NCBI RefSeq assembly: GCF_011799805.1
Contig: NZ_WXUB01000001.1
Location: 62,001-126,000 of the forward strand
Reading direction: 5' to 3'
Length of the DNA stretch: 64,000 nucleotides
Origin: Maribellus sediminis
GTDB lineage: Bacteria > Bacteroidota > Bacteroidia > Bacteroidales > Prolixibacteraceae
Shown here in pieces: positions 45,818-53,327 of the stretch; the first letter of the stretch is position 1; the number at the start of each line of letters is the position of its first letter. Position numbers and translations under genes: made by a program. The notes below the pieces were generated by a model. That model searched no databases and had not been told where the DNA came from. It saw only the letters and a list, made by a program, of their open reading frames with translations.

Positions 45818-45927
45818 AAAGAAAGTAGTGTTTACACGTTGTAAAATGCAAAATAAATAGGAATTGGGCTGTAAGGCACACTAATTTTATATTTTTAAAG
45901 TTTAAAAGAAAGAGTTTCTGACCAATT

Positions 45928-47052
45928 ATGAAAACCATCCACTTTTCCGACTTATACGGCGAATACCTTACTATGAAACAGGAGGTCGACGAGGCAATCG
46001 CTGAAGTTATTCGTTCAACACATTTTGTGAAGAGCGGGAAAGTGTTGGAGTTTGAGTCGGAACTGGGAAAGTATTTAACTACCAATGTGATTGCCTGCGG
46101 AAACGGTACCGATGCCTTGCAGATCGCTTTTATGGCACTCGGGCTTCAGCCGGGTGACGAAGTAATTACAACTCCCTTTACCTTTGTTTCAACGGTGGAA
46201 ACCGCTGCATTGATGGGCTTAAAACCCGTTTTTGCTGATGCCGATCCTGACAACTTTAATATTGATGTTTCGCAAGTTGAAAAACGGATAACTCCGAGAA
46301 CAAAGGCGATTCTTCCGGTGCATTTGTTTGGACAGTGTGCCAACATGGAAGCTATTCTGGAACTTGCAAAAAAGCATGGATTATTTGTGATTGAAGATGC
46401 GTGCCAGGCGCTGGGAACTGATTATCATTTTTCTGACGGAAGAAAACAAAAAGCAGGAACCATTGGCGATATTGGATGTAATTCTTTCTTCCCCTCTAAA
46501 AATCTGGGAGCTTTTGGCGATGGAGGTGCCGTGTTTTCATCCAATGACGAACTGGCTTCGATAATTCGATCGATTGCCAACCACGGAATGAAAGCAAAAT
46601 ACGAATACGAACGAATCGGGGTGAACTCGAGGCTCGACAGTATTCAGGCAGCAATATTGGGTGTTAAACTGCTTTACCTCGATCAAAAAATTGAAAAGCT
46701 ACAAAAGACGGCGGAATTTTATGACGCAAATCTTGAGGGAATTGGAGACCTGAAAGTTCCGGCACGGATGAGCTACAGTACGCATACTTTTCATCAGTAC
46801 ACGATTCAAACCGAGAAGCGTGATGAGTTACAGGAGTTCTTGAAAAGCAAAGGAATTCCGTCAATGGTTTATTATCCAAAGCCACTGCATTTACAGGAAG
46901 CGTATACGTTTCTTGGATACAAGAAGGGAGATTTCCCGGTAAGCGAAAGGCTTAGCCAGACTGTATTATCACTGCCCATGCATACTGAATTGGATGAGGA
47001 ACAATTGGAGTATATTGTGAAAAGCATAAAGGAATTTTATTTGAAAGGATAA
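45928..47052 (+). CDS. wbpE: DegT/DnrJ/EryC1 aminotransferase, WbpE-like
   Basis: This 374-residue PLP sugar aminotransferase has the catalytic Lys191 in FFPSKNLGAFGDGG, with VIEDACQALG and the VNSRLDSIQAAIL block. With wbpD, wbpA and wbpB downstream it should convert UDP-3-keto-GlcNAcA to UDP-GlcNAc(3NH2)A. In P. gingivalis a protein of this type, PorR, is needed for A-LPS and for anchoring of T9SS cargo. A hairpin-rich repeat (47054-47190) separates it from wbpD. Confidence 0.92.
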   Translation: MKTIHFSDLYGEYLTMKQEVDEAIAEVIRSTHFVKSGKVLEFESELGKYLTTNVIACGNGTDALQIAFMALGLQPGDEVITTPFTFVSTVETAALMGLKPVFADADPDNFNIDVSQVEKRITPRTKAILPVHLFGQCANMEAILELAKKHGLFVIEDACQALGTDYHFSDGRKQKAGTIGDIGCNSFFPSKNLGAFGDGGAVFSSNDELASIIRSIANHGMKAKYEYERIGVNSRLDSIQAAILGVKLLYLDQKIEKLQKTAEFYDANLEGIGDLKVPARMSYSTHTFHQYTIQTEKRDELQEFLKSKGIPSMVYYPKPLHLQEAYTFLGYKKGDFPVSERLSQTVLSLPMHTELDEEQLEYIVKSIKEFYLKG

Positions 47053-47053
47053 A

Positions 47054-47190
47054 ACCACCCCCGTCCGTCAGCTGACGGACGACCCCTCCTTTAAAAGGAG
47101 GGGAAATTTGTGGTTCTATAAAATAATACTTGAATTTTTCTCCTCCTGGACAGGAGGAGTACTCCCGATGAAAATCGGGAGGGAGGTGGT
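47054..47190. repeat. Hairpin-rich repeat element, copy 1 (solo, inside the wbp operon)
   Basis: This 137-base element starts ACCACC and ends GGTGGT. Its parts are palindrome GTCCGTCAGCTGACGGAC (47063-47080), hairpin CCCCTCC...GGAGGGG, an AT-rich middle, hairpin CTCCTCCTGGACAGGAGGAG and hairpin CTCCCGAT-GAAA-ATCGGGAG. It starts two bases after the wbpE stop and ends before the wbpD ATG. Related copies lie at 50067-50252 and 50656-50833. This copy lacks the 20-bp palindrome found in the other two. Confidence 0.85.
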
Positions 47191-47207
47191 TGAAGAACAT
47201 AAACAGA

Positions 47208-47783
47208 ATGGAAAAAGAATATTATAATCACGAAACAGCCATTATTGATGAAGGAGCCCAAATCGGTTCCGGAACAAAGATCTGGCATTTTTCACATGTT
47301 ATGAGCACTGCTGAAATTGGTGAAAATTGCGTGCTCGGGCAAAATGTTTTTGTGGGCAGCAAAGTGAAGCTGGGCAACAACGTGAAAGTCCAAAATAATG
47401 TGTCGGTTTACGAGGGAGTGATTTGTGAAAATGATGTGTTTCTGGGGCCTTCGATGGTGTTTACCAATGTCATCAATCCGAGAAGTGCTGTTGAACGCAA
47501 AAACGAATTTAAACTAACACTGGTGAAATGCGGGGCAACCATTGGAGCTAATGCCACAATTGTTTGTGGTATCACTTTGGGTGAATATTGTTTTATCGGG
47601 GCAGGTGCAGTTGTTACCAAAGACGTTTTACCTTTTGCTTTGGTAACCGGCGTTCCTGCCAGACAAACAGGCTGGGTAAGCCGAGCAGGAAATGTGCTGG
47701 GCGATGATTTAATTTGCCCGGAAACCGGAGAAAAGTATAAATTAGCGGGCGAATTTCTTGAACTATCAGACGATGAATCATAA
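47208..47783 (+). CDS. wbpD: UDP-GlcNAc(3NH2)A N-acetyltransferase, WbpD-like
   Basis: This left-handed beta-helix acetyltransferase has hexapeptide repeats such as [27 protein letters not shown] and [13 protein letters not shown], and [18 protein letters not shown] later. A TTG at 47190 opens the frame earlier, but the repeat element ends exactly there. The ATG at 47208 gives 191 residues, the same length as Pseudomonas WbpD. It should acetylate the 3-amino group made by WbpE. Its 3' end overlaps wbpA. Confidence 0.93.
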   Translation: MEKEYYNHETAIIDEGAQIGSGTKIWHFSHVMSTAEIGENCVLGQNVFVGSKVKLGNNVKVQNNVSVYEGVICENDVFLGPSMVFTNVINPRSAVERKNEFKLTLVKCGATIGANATIVCGITLGEYCFIGAGAVVTKDVLPFALVTGVPARQTGWVSRAGNVLGDDLICPETGEKYKLAGEFLELSDDES

Positions 47784-49083
47784 AGAGACGATATTTAAAA
47801 AGATAGAAAATAGTGAGCTGGTTGTAGGCATCATCGGATTAGGCTATGTAGGATTACCTCTTGCGGTTGGTTTTGCTGAGGCCGGTGTTCATGTATTGGG
47901 CTTTGATAAGAATCAGAAAAAGGTTGACAAGATCAACAGTGGAGAGAATTATATTAAGGATGTAAGGGATGCGGCATTGCGGGAAGTGGTAGAGAGTGTT
48001 ACGTTTCATGCTACAATTGATTTCTCTCAAATGAATAAATGTGACGCTCTTTTAATTTGTGTCCCAACTCCTTTGGATCGGTTTAAGAAGCCCGATATGA
48101 GTTACATTCAATCGGCATGTGAAGAGATTGGAAAGTACATGAAGCCCGGCACATTTATTAGCCTGGAGAGTACCACCTACCCAACAACTACAGAAGATTT
48201 TATGCTTCCCATCATTGAGAAAGAATCGGGACTAAAACACGGCGATGATTTTTGGCTCGCATATTCTCCTGAAAGAGTCGATCCCGGGAATAAAGATTTC
48301 GTGACCAAGAATACGCCTAAAGTTTTGGGAGCCTTAACTGCAGATGGATTAGAAGTGGGACAGGCCATTTACCAGTTCGCGATTGACAATATTCACCCGG
48401 TGAGTTCGCCACGGGTTGCTGAAATGGTGAAGATCCTTGAAAATACCTACCGTTTAATAAACATCAGCTTAATTAACGAGCTGGCGTTGCTGTCGGGGAA
48501 AATGGATATTGATATCTGGGAAGTAATCGATGCAGCCAAAACCAAACCTTTCGGATTTCAGGCCTTTTATCCGGGACCGGGAGTTGGCGGACATTGTATT
48601 CCCTTAGATCCTTTTTACCTGGAACACATTGCTAAGAAGTTTCAGTTTGATCTCAGCATGATCCACACCGCAGGCCACATTAATATGCGCATGCCACATT
48701 ACATGTACATAAAAATTGCCACTGCCTTAAACCGCCAGAAGAAAGCTGTGAACGGGAGTAAAATCTTGTTCTTAGGCGTGGCGTATAAACCAAATATCGA
48801 TGATGAACGTGAGTCTCCGGCTCTTGAAATTATTGATACCGTAATACAAAAAGGCGGAGATGTACGATATCACGATCCTTATATTCCGGCGGTTAAAACC
48901 GAAAATGAGAATAGTCTGGAGTCGGTGGACTTAACTGTGGAAACTTTGAAGTCAGCAGATTGTGTGGTGATAACCACTAATCACTCTGTTTTCGAAGCCG
49001 ACTTTATTCTGTCACATGCTCAACTTGTGGTTGACATGCGGAACGTGATCAAAGAAGCGTCGGAAAAGGTATATAAATTGTAA
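47773..49083 (+). CDS. wbpA: UDP-N-acetyl-D-glucosamine 6-dehydrogenase, WbpA-like
   Basis: This NAD-dependent UDP-sugar dehydrogenase has the Rossmann motif [23 protein letters not shown] and the catalytic Cys275 in [18 protein letters not shown] at 47773 gives 436 residues, the Pseudomonas WbpA length; an ATG at 47758 is also in frame. It overlaps wbpD by 11 bases. It oxidises UDP-GlcNAc to UDP-GlcNAcA, the first step of the pathway. Confidence 0.93.
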   Translation: MNHKETIFKKIENSELVVGIIGLGYVGLPLAVGFAEAGVHVLGFDKNQKKVDKINSGENYIKDVRDAALREVVESVTFHATIDFSQMNKCDALLICVPTPLDRFKKPDMSYIQSACEEIGKYMKPGTFISLESTTYPTTTEDFMLPIIEKESGLKHGDDFWLAYSPERVDPGNKDFVTKNTPKVLGALTADGLEVGQAIYQFAIDNIHPVSSPRVAEMVKILENTYRLINISLINELALLSGKMDIDIWEVIDAAKTKPFGFQAFYPGPGVGGHCIPLDPFYLEHIAKKFQFDLSMIHTAGHINMRMPHYMYIKIATALNRQKKAVNGSKILFLGVAYKPNIDDERESPALEIIDTVIQKGGDVRYHDPYIPAVKTENENSLESVDLTVETLKSADCVVITTNHSVFEADFILSHAQLVVDMRNVIKEASEKVYKL

Positions 49084-49141
49084 AGTTCAGTGTTCAAAGT
49101 AGAATACTTACGACTCAGTACTAATATCTCACTACTACAAA

Positions 49142-50041
49142 ATGAAACGATTTGCATTAATAGGAGCTGCCGGATACATTGCCGAAAGACACATGCGCGC
49201 CATTAAAGAAACCGGCAATACTTTGGTTTGTGCTTCAGATCGTTTCGACGTAATGGGAAGAATGGATAGTTATTTCCCCGATGCTGATTTTTTTTTAGAA
49301 CACGAAAACCTCGATCGTTTTATGGACGATCAGCGCATGGCAGGAACACCTATTGACTATGTTAGTATTTGTACTCCCAATTACATGCATCCATCGCACA
49401 TCCGTTTTGCTCTGAGGAACGGTGCCAATGCCATTTGCGAAAAACCGATGGTGATTCATCCCGAGGAAATGCGGATCATCAAAGATATCGAAGCAGAAAC
49501 CGGAAAAAGGGTATATACCATTTTGCAACTTCGCCATCATCCTGCGATTATTGAACTGAAAAAGAAAGTTGATGCTGCAGGGAAAGATAAATTTTATGAC
49601 ATTGATTTGAGTTACATTACTACCCGGGGAAAGTGGTACTTCAAAAGCTGGAAAGGTGATGTTCAGAAATCAGGAGGAATTGCCACTAACATTGGAATTC
49701 ATTTGTTCGATATGCTGATCTGGTTGTTTGGCAGTGTGCGCGACAGTCAGGTAAATTTATACCAGCCCCATAAAGCCGCCGGTATTTTAAAACTCGAAAA
49801 TGCAGAGGTAAACTGGCATTTAAGTCTCGATGAAAGCGATTTGCCGGATTTTGTTATAGAGGCCGGTAAAAGAACTTTCCGCTCGATAAAGGTCAACAAT
49901 AAAGAGATCGACTTTACTGAGGGCTTCACCGAACTGCATACTGAATCTTACCGTCAGATTTTGGCCGGAAATGGTTTTGGAATTGATGATGCGCGTGAGA
50001 GCATTGAACTCACTGAGCAAATCAGAAAGGCCGGTATCTAA
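49142..50041 (+). CDS. wbpB: Gfo/Idh/MocA-family UDP-GlcNAcA 3-dehydrogenase, WbpB-like
   Basis: This 299-residue NAD(P)-dependent oxidoreductase has MKRFALIGAAGYIAERHMRA at the N-terminus, CEKPMV with the conserved EKP, and GGIATNIGIHLFDML with the catalytic His. WbpB oxidises C3 of UDP-GlcNAcA and works with WbpE. All four enzymes for UDP-GlcNAc(3NAc)A are present here; the epimerase WbpI, which would give the manno form, is not in the window. Confidence 0.92.
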   Translation: MKRFALIGAAGYIAERHMRAIKETGNTLVCASDRFDVMGRMDSYFPDADFFLEHENLDRFMDDQRMAGTPIDYVSICTPNYMHPSHIRFALRNGANAICEKPMVIHPEEMRIIKDIEAETGKRVYTILQLRHHPAIIELKKKVDAAGKDKFYDIDLSYITTRGKWYFKSWKGDVQKSGGIATNIGIHLFDMLIWLFGSVRDSQVNLYQPHKAAGILKLENAEVNWHLSLDESDLPDFVIEAGKRTFRSIKVNNKEIDFTEGFTELHTESYRQILAGNGFGIDDARESIELTEQIRKAGI

Positions 50042-50066
50042 CATATCAATACTATTTGATCTTCGC

Positions 50067-50252
50067 ACCACTCCCCGTCCGGCAACTGACGGACGTACCC
50101 CTCCTGAGAGGCGGGGAAATTTCCGTGGTTCAGTTTTAATTGGAATTCAGAAATTGAATTGGAATGCGAACTTTCTCCTCCTTGACAGCCTGCCTGCCGG
50201 TAGGCAGGGAGGAGTGGATTCAGTTGAGATACGAAACTGAAGACGAGGTGGT
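50067..50252. repeat. Hairpin-rich repeat element, copy 2 (3' flank of DUF559 gene)
   Basis: This 186-base copy starts ACCACTCCCC and ends GAGGTGGT. It has GTCCGGCAACTGACGGAC (50077-50094), a CCCCTCCT/AGGCGGGG hairpin, an AT-rich middle shared with copy 3 (TTGGAATGCGAAC), and the CTCCTCC/GAGGAG hairpin holding a 20-bp palindrome (50189-50208). A last hairpin uses TTCAGTT/AACTGAA. It ends five bases from the DUF559 stop. Confidence 0.85.
50189..50208. repeat. 20-bp palindrome CCTGCCTGCCGGTAGGCAGG
   Basis: It is inserted in the third hairpin of repeat copy 2. Removing these 20 bases leaves CTCCTCCTTGACAGGAGGAG, one base different from the uninterrupted hairpin of copy 1. Confidence 0.88.
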
Positions 50253-50256
50253 GGTA

Positions 50257-50619
50257 TTACTTCTTACTGTTTGCAAAATCAAGAATATCCTGTCGAATTA
50301 CATCCGGGTATTCATACACCCAACTGTTTTCATAACGCAACACTGTAATCCCATGCTTCTTTAATTCCTTGTCGCGTTCAGCATCTCCGGCAATGCTGAT
50401 TAAAGTTGCGTGTGGTTCGCCGTCCAGTTCAATAGCGAGCATGAGTTCGTAACAAAAAAAATCAACAACGTATTTTCCAATTGAATGTTGACGTCTGAAT
50501 TTATAACCACCCACATGACTTTTCTGCAAAAGTTTCCAGAGTGTAGCTTCTGAAGCTGTTAAATGATTTCGAAGTTGTTTGCGCAGCGGTTTGTAGTATT
50601 TGCGGTTGTGGAGTTTCAT
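50257..50619 (-). CDS. DUF559 domain protein (predicted endonuclease fold)
   Basis: This 120-residue protein matches DUF559, a Vsr/PD-(D/E)XK-like nuclease group: RKYYKPLRKQLRNHLTASEA, LWKLLQ, YKFRRQHSIGKYVVDFFCYE, then LAIELDGEPH with the Asp/Glu/Asp pattern of a metal site, and VLRYENSWV. No biochemical role is known to me. Its stop is five bases from repeat copy 2 and its start 37 bases from repeat copy 3, so it sits like cargo between two directly repeated elements. A TAACTTTG box (50635-50628, minus strand) lies nine bases before the ATG. Confidence 0.88.
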   Translation of the reverse strand: MKLHNRKYYKPLRKQLRNHLTASEATLWKLLQKSHVGGYKFRRQHSIGKYVVDFFCYELMLAIELDGEPHATLISIAGDAERDKELKKHGITVLRYENSWVYEYPDVIRQDILDFANSKK

Positions 50620-50627
50620 TTTTAGAA

Positions 50628-50635
50628 CAAAGTTA
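50628..50635 (-). promoter_or_regulatory. -7 box of DUF559 gene
   Basis: The minus strand reads TAACTTTG (exact TAnnTTTG), ending eight bases before the ATG. There is no good -33. Confidence 0.4.
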
Positions 50636-50655
50636 GGGATTTACAAAATTTCTCA

Positions 50656-50833
50656 CCACCCCCCGTCCGTCAGCTGCCGGACGGACCCCTCCTGGGAGGA
50701 GGGGAAATTTTCGTGCTACGGTTTTATTTTGTAGTTCAGAAATTTATATTGGAATGCGAACGTTTCTCCTCCCTGCCTACCGGCAGGCAGGCTGGTCAGG
50801 AGGAGTACCCGAGTTTGCGAGGGGGAGGTGGTA
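50656..50833. repeat. Hairpin-rich repeat element, copy 3 (5' flank of DUF559 gene)
   Basis: This 178-base copy starts ACCACCCCCC and ends GGAGGTGGT. It has the GTCCGTC/GACGGAC palindrome (50666-50687), CCCCTCCTGGGAGGAGGGG, the shared AT-rich middle, and the CTCCTCC/GGAGGAG hairpin with an inserted 20-bp palindrome at 50773-50792. It has the same orientation as copies 1 and 2. Confidence 0.85.
50773..50792. repeat. 20-bp palindrome CCTGCCTACCGGCAGGCAGG
   Basis: Removing it leaves CTCCTCCTGGTCAGGAGGAG, one base different from copy 1. The insertion point inside the hairpin differs from that in copy 2. Confidence 0.88.
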
Positions 50834-51090
50834 GGTTTACACTGCTCCACAACATCTTGACTGTGAGCCTTGTTTTTCATAATTTGCAGTTAAGTTAAAA
50901 CCAAAACATTCATCAGACCCATCTAACGGCTGTTTACACCGTTTAAATTTTAACAAACTCTGCTCACATACCACTGGGATGGTATGCACACTGGCTTTGA
51001 AATAACAGGCCGGCGATAAAGAGGCCGCCCTTGGTCTGGAAACTTCAGGCGGCCCAACAGTTATAGTTTTCACCATAAACTTTTTGCAAT
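50834..51090. other. Intergenic region with two inverted repeats
   Basis: No gene is seen. CATACCA/TGGTATG (50968-50987) and GGCCGCC (51023-51029)/GGCGGCC (51048-51054) are perfect 7-bp inverted repeats upstream of the small gene at 51091. They could form leader structures; no known RNA family is recognised. Confidence 0.4.
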
Positions 51091-51441
51091 ATGGCAAAAA
51101 TGACCGAATCGGGAAAGCGCGATTTTGTGTCGCAGATGATCACCATTCTGCAACAGAATACCACGCTGCTTACCGATAGTGGTTTCGATCCAACGGCAAA
51201 AATAGCTCAGTTACAAACTGAGCTGAGTGCTGCCGACGAAGCCGAAGGTCGTCAAATCGATGCGAAAGCTGCTGCAAAAGCCGCCACTAAGGAGGCTTCG
51301 CAAACGCTTAAAACGGCGTACGACGACGGATCGGCCAGTGTTGAGATCATTGCCGGTTTTCTGGGCAAGGACCATCCATTGGTCCAGGAGCTCCGAAAAC
51401 TGCGTAAAGTCAACAGCAAAACGGAAAAGGTTTCCGAATAA
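51091..51441 (+). CDS. Small Ala-rich helical protein of unknown function
   Basis: This 116-residue protein starts MAKMTESGKRDFVSQMITIL. It is almost entirely helical: SGFDPTAKIAQLQTELSAAD, then an Ala/Glu/Lys-rich coiled-coil-like stretch (QIDAKAAAKAATKEASQTLK), then LGKDHPLVQELRKLRK. There is no signal peptide or membrane helix. I recall similar uncharacterised Bacteroidota proteins with the FDP...AAEAAE layout but know no function. It is followed by a terminator, so it looks like a real expressed gene. Confidence 0.7.
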   Translation: MAKMTESGKRDFVSQMITILQQNTTLLTDSGFDPTAKIAQLQTELSAADEAEGRQIDAKAAAKAATKEASQTLKTAYDDGSASVEIIAGFLGKDHPLVQELRKLRKVNSKTEKVSE

Positions 51442-51465
51442 GCTACGACACGAACTTTTAAAGCG

Positions 51466-51492
51466 GCCATCCTGGTTTTCGGGATGGCTTCT
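51466..51492 (+). terminator. Terminator after small helical protein gene
   Basis: GCCATCC (51466-51472) pairs with GGATGGC (51482-51488), followed by TTCTTT. Confidence 0.65.
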
Positions 51493-51658
51493 TTGTGGTA
51501 GCCTGTTTTAGAAATCCTTGTCATTGACTCCCTAAATCCCCCAAAGGGGGACTATTTGAAATTTTTATTTTTGCCGGTGATTTCCGCGAATTCTGATTTT
51601 CTACTTTGTAGTTACAACGAAACAACTTCTTTTTAAAATGAATCGTTTTTTTGAAGCA

Positions 51659-51931
51659 ATCCCCCGTATTTTTGCTTGGCGCCCCAAGGTATTTGCTTTG
51701 TGCCCCATGGGTACCGAAGCGCGAAAACAGGGGATGAATCCACGCCCCCAGGGTATTGTTAGGCAAAAACAGGGGATCGTTACCTGCCCCAAAGGGCTCG
51801 AATCCGGTACTTTGGGGATTGCTTTGCGCCCATGAGGGAACATATTATGCCCCTTAGGGCAAATACTAAAAAACAGGGGGACGGTGCCAATCCCCTGGGG
51901 GATGATTTTGTGCCCCTCGTTTGAATGCTTC
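51659..51931. repeat. Degenerate 21-base tandem repeat tract, 13 units
   Basis: Thirteen consecutive 21-base units fill 273 bases without a gap. Most have the pattern NNCCCCNNGGGN or NNNAACAGGGGAT near the unit start, for example TGCCCCATGGGTACCGAAGC and CGCCCCCAGGGTATTGTTAG. Read in frame from the ATG at 51638 the units give a seven-residue period (RPKVFAL, CPMGTEA, RPQGIVR, CPKGLES). A TGA interrupts at 51839-51841 but the period continues to 51931. The minus strand also shows a seven-residue period (IPWGRGF, IPCFRAS, VPMGHKA). It may be a minisatellite or a decayed heptapeptide-repeat gene. Confidence 0.75.
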
Positions 51932-52244
51932 TGAAAGCCGCATGGGAATGGGAATTCGTAGGGTTATGGGCAATCTTTTCGGTTGCAAAAATCTTTTTCG
52001 TGGTATTTGTATTCCTACATGTTCAAACATCTTTTATTCGGTATTAATCCCGTTTTGTTTCGGCAACAAACTTTATTTTGAACGAAGATGAATATTTTTG
52101 AATGTTAAAAAAAAAAAGGCAAAATTCAATATTTGATGGCTATATCTTGGTGTTTTCAGTGGTTGATTATTATAAGTTCCGATAAGGATATTTTGTGGGA
52201 AGTGGTTCTGGACTCTATGTGCGCTGTAATCGGTTAAATTAAGC

Positions 52245-52252
52245 TAAATTTG
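52245..52252 (+). promoter_or_regulatory. -7 box of the polysaccharide cluster
   Basis: TAAATTTG (exact TAnnTTTG) lies 32 bases before the nitroreductase ATG; no clear -33. It may drive the plus-strand arm 52285-56866. Confidence 0.42.
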
Positions 52253-52284
52253 CACGAAGATAATCGCGAATAAACTCTAATTGA

Positions 52285-53325
52285 ATGAAATTAATAAAGA
52301 AAGTTAGACTTAAACTGCATAATGGGAAGAAAAAAGTTGCCAGAATATCGGGAAATGTAGCAGTGAAAGTTAAATTTTGGGCCAATGTGCATTACTTGTT
52401 AATTGACTTGTCCCTTTATCGGGAAATGCACGGAATTAATTCTGGTATAATCGCTCATAGGAAAAGAACAATTGACGGTAATACCAGTTTCCTGAGAAGA
52501 TGTATTCACAGAATAGAAAAGGGACTGTCTTCAAAAAATAGAAGAAAAAAATTTGCAGAGCAATACATATTGGATGCAGTGATAGCATTTAAAAAGGAAT
52601 TTGAATCAAAAGGATTTAGTGAAACAATTAATTGGGCTTATAATACTTTTACTACATATTTCGAAGAAGTTGAACATACGCCGCAAATAGATAAGGCTCA
52701 TAAATTGTTCGATGAGCAAATTGTTAAACTTGATACAAGATTGATAGATAAGAGAGAAATGATAAGGGCTGGTATGAGAAATGATATTACTGTTACTTAT
52801 GAAGATTATCAGTCGTTGAACTTAAGAAGACGTTCAGTTCGTTCTTATAAAAACCAACCAGTAGAGAGAGACAAAATTGAGAAAGCGCTTTCGATTGCTC
52901 TACAGGCTCCCAGTGCATGCAACAGACAGCCATTTAGTTTTAAAATAGTTGAAAATAAAGAAAAACTGCTGGAAGTCGGATCATTGCCATTAGGGGCTGC
53001 AACTTTTTATGAAGATATCCCTTTAATGGTTTTTGCTATCGGCGACCTAAGTGCTTACGAATATATAAAAGACAGACATATAATTTATGTTGATACTGGA
53101 TTAGTTGTTATGAACTTCATTTTAGCTCTTGAAACCTTAGGTTTATCTTCGTGTGTCATTAACTGGCCTGATGTTAAGGAAGCTGAGATGAAGTTGGCCC
53201 GGTCTTTTGATCTAGAGCCGCATGAAAAATGTGTGACGTGTATAGCAGTTGGCTATGCTGATGACGAATGTTATATTCCACTTTCCGAAAAGAAGAAAGT
53301 TAACAATGTTATTGAATATTATTAA
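52285..53325 (+). CDS. Nitroreductase-fold protein of the polysaccharide cluster
   Basis: The protein has 346 residues. The C-terminal half (about 185-340) is a nitroreductase/FMN-dependent fold: RRRSVRSYKNQPVERDKIEK, ALQAPSACNRQPFSFKIV and DTGLVVMNFILALETLGLSS. The N-terminal 180 residues are basic and helical (RCIHRIEKGLSSKNRRKKFA) and have no domain I know. It is followed after two bases by a polysaccharide pyruvyl transferase; I recall such pairs in capsule clusters, but the redox step is unknown. Base composition is clearly more AT-rich than the genes before 50 kb. Confidence 0.82.
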   Translation: MKLIKKVRLKLHNGKKKVARISGNVAVKVKFWANVHYLLIDLSLYREMHGINSGIIAHRKRTIDGNTSFLRRCIHRIEKGLSSKNRRKKFAEQYILDAVIAFKKEFESKGFSETINWAYNTFTTYFEEVEHTPQIDKAHKLFDEQIVKLDTRLIDKREMIRAGMRNDITVTYEDYQSLNLRRRSVRSYKNQPVERDKIEKALSIALQAPSACNRQPFSFKIVENKEKLLEVGSLPLGAATFYEDIPLMVFAIGDLSAYEYIKDRHIIYVDTGLVVMNFILALETLGLSSCVINWPDVKEAEMKLARSFDLEPHEKCVTCIAVGYADDECYIPLSEKKKVNNVIEYY

Positions 53326-53327
53326 TT

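Larger units (their letters stand above)
51442..52284. other. 843-base stretch without a conventional gene
   Basis: It holds the terminator at 51466, a TCCCCCAAAGGGGGA hairpin (51537-51551), the 21-base repeat tract (51659-51931), and AT-rich sequence with a run of A near 52107. A -7 box at 52245-52252 begins the polysaccharide cluster. Confidence 0.65.

Noticed and set aside
50164-50364. Open frames across repeat copy 2 and the DUF559 3' end
   Set aside because: They read through the palindromes (SLPAGRQG-like translations) and overlap the DUF559 gene on the other strand.
51638-51835. 65-residue open frame as a real gene
   Set aside because: It is generated by the 21-base repeat, stops inside the repeat tract, and the minus strand gives an equally open frame.
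51659-51931. CRISPR array
   Set aside because: Units are 21 bases, contiguous and degenerate; there are no conserved direct repeats with unique spacers and no cas genes.
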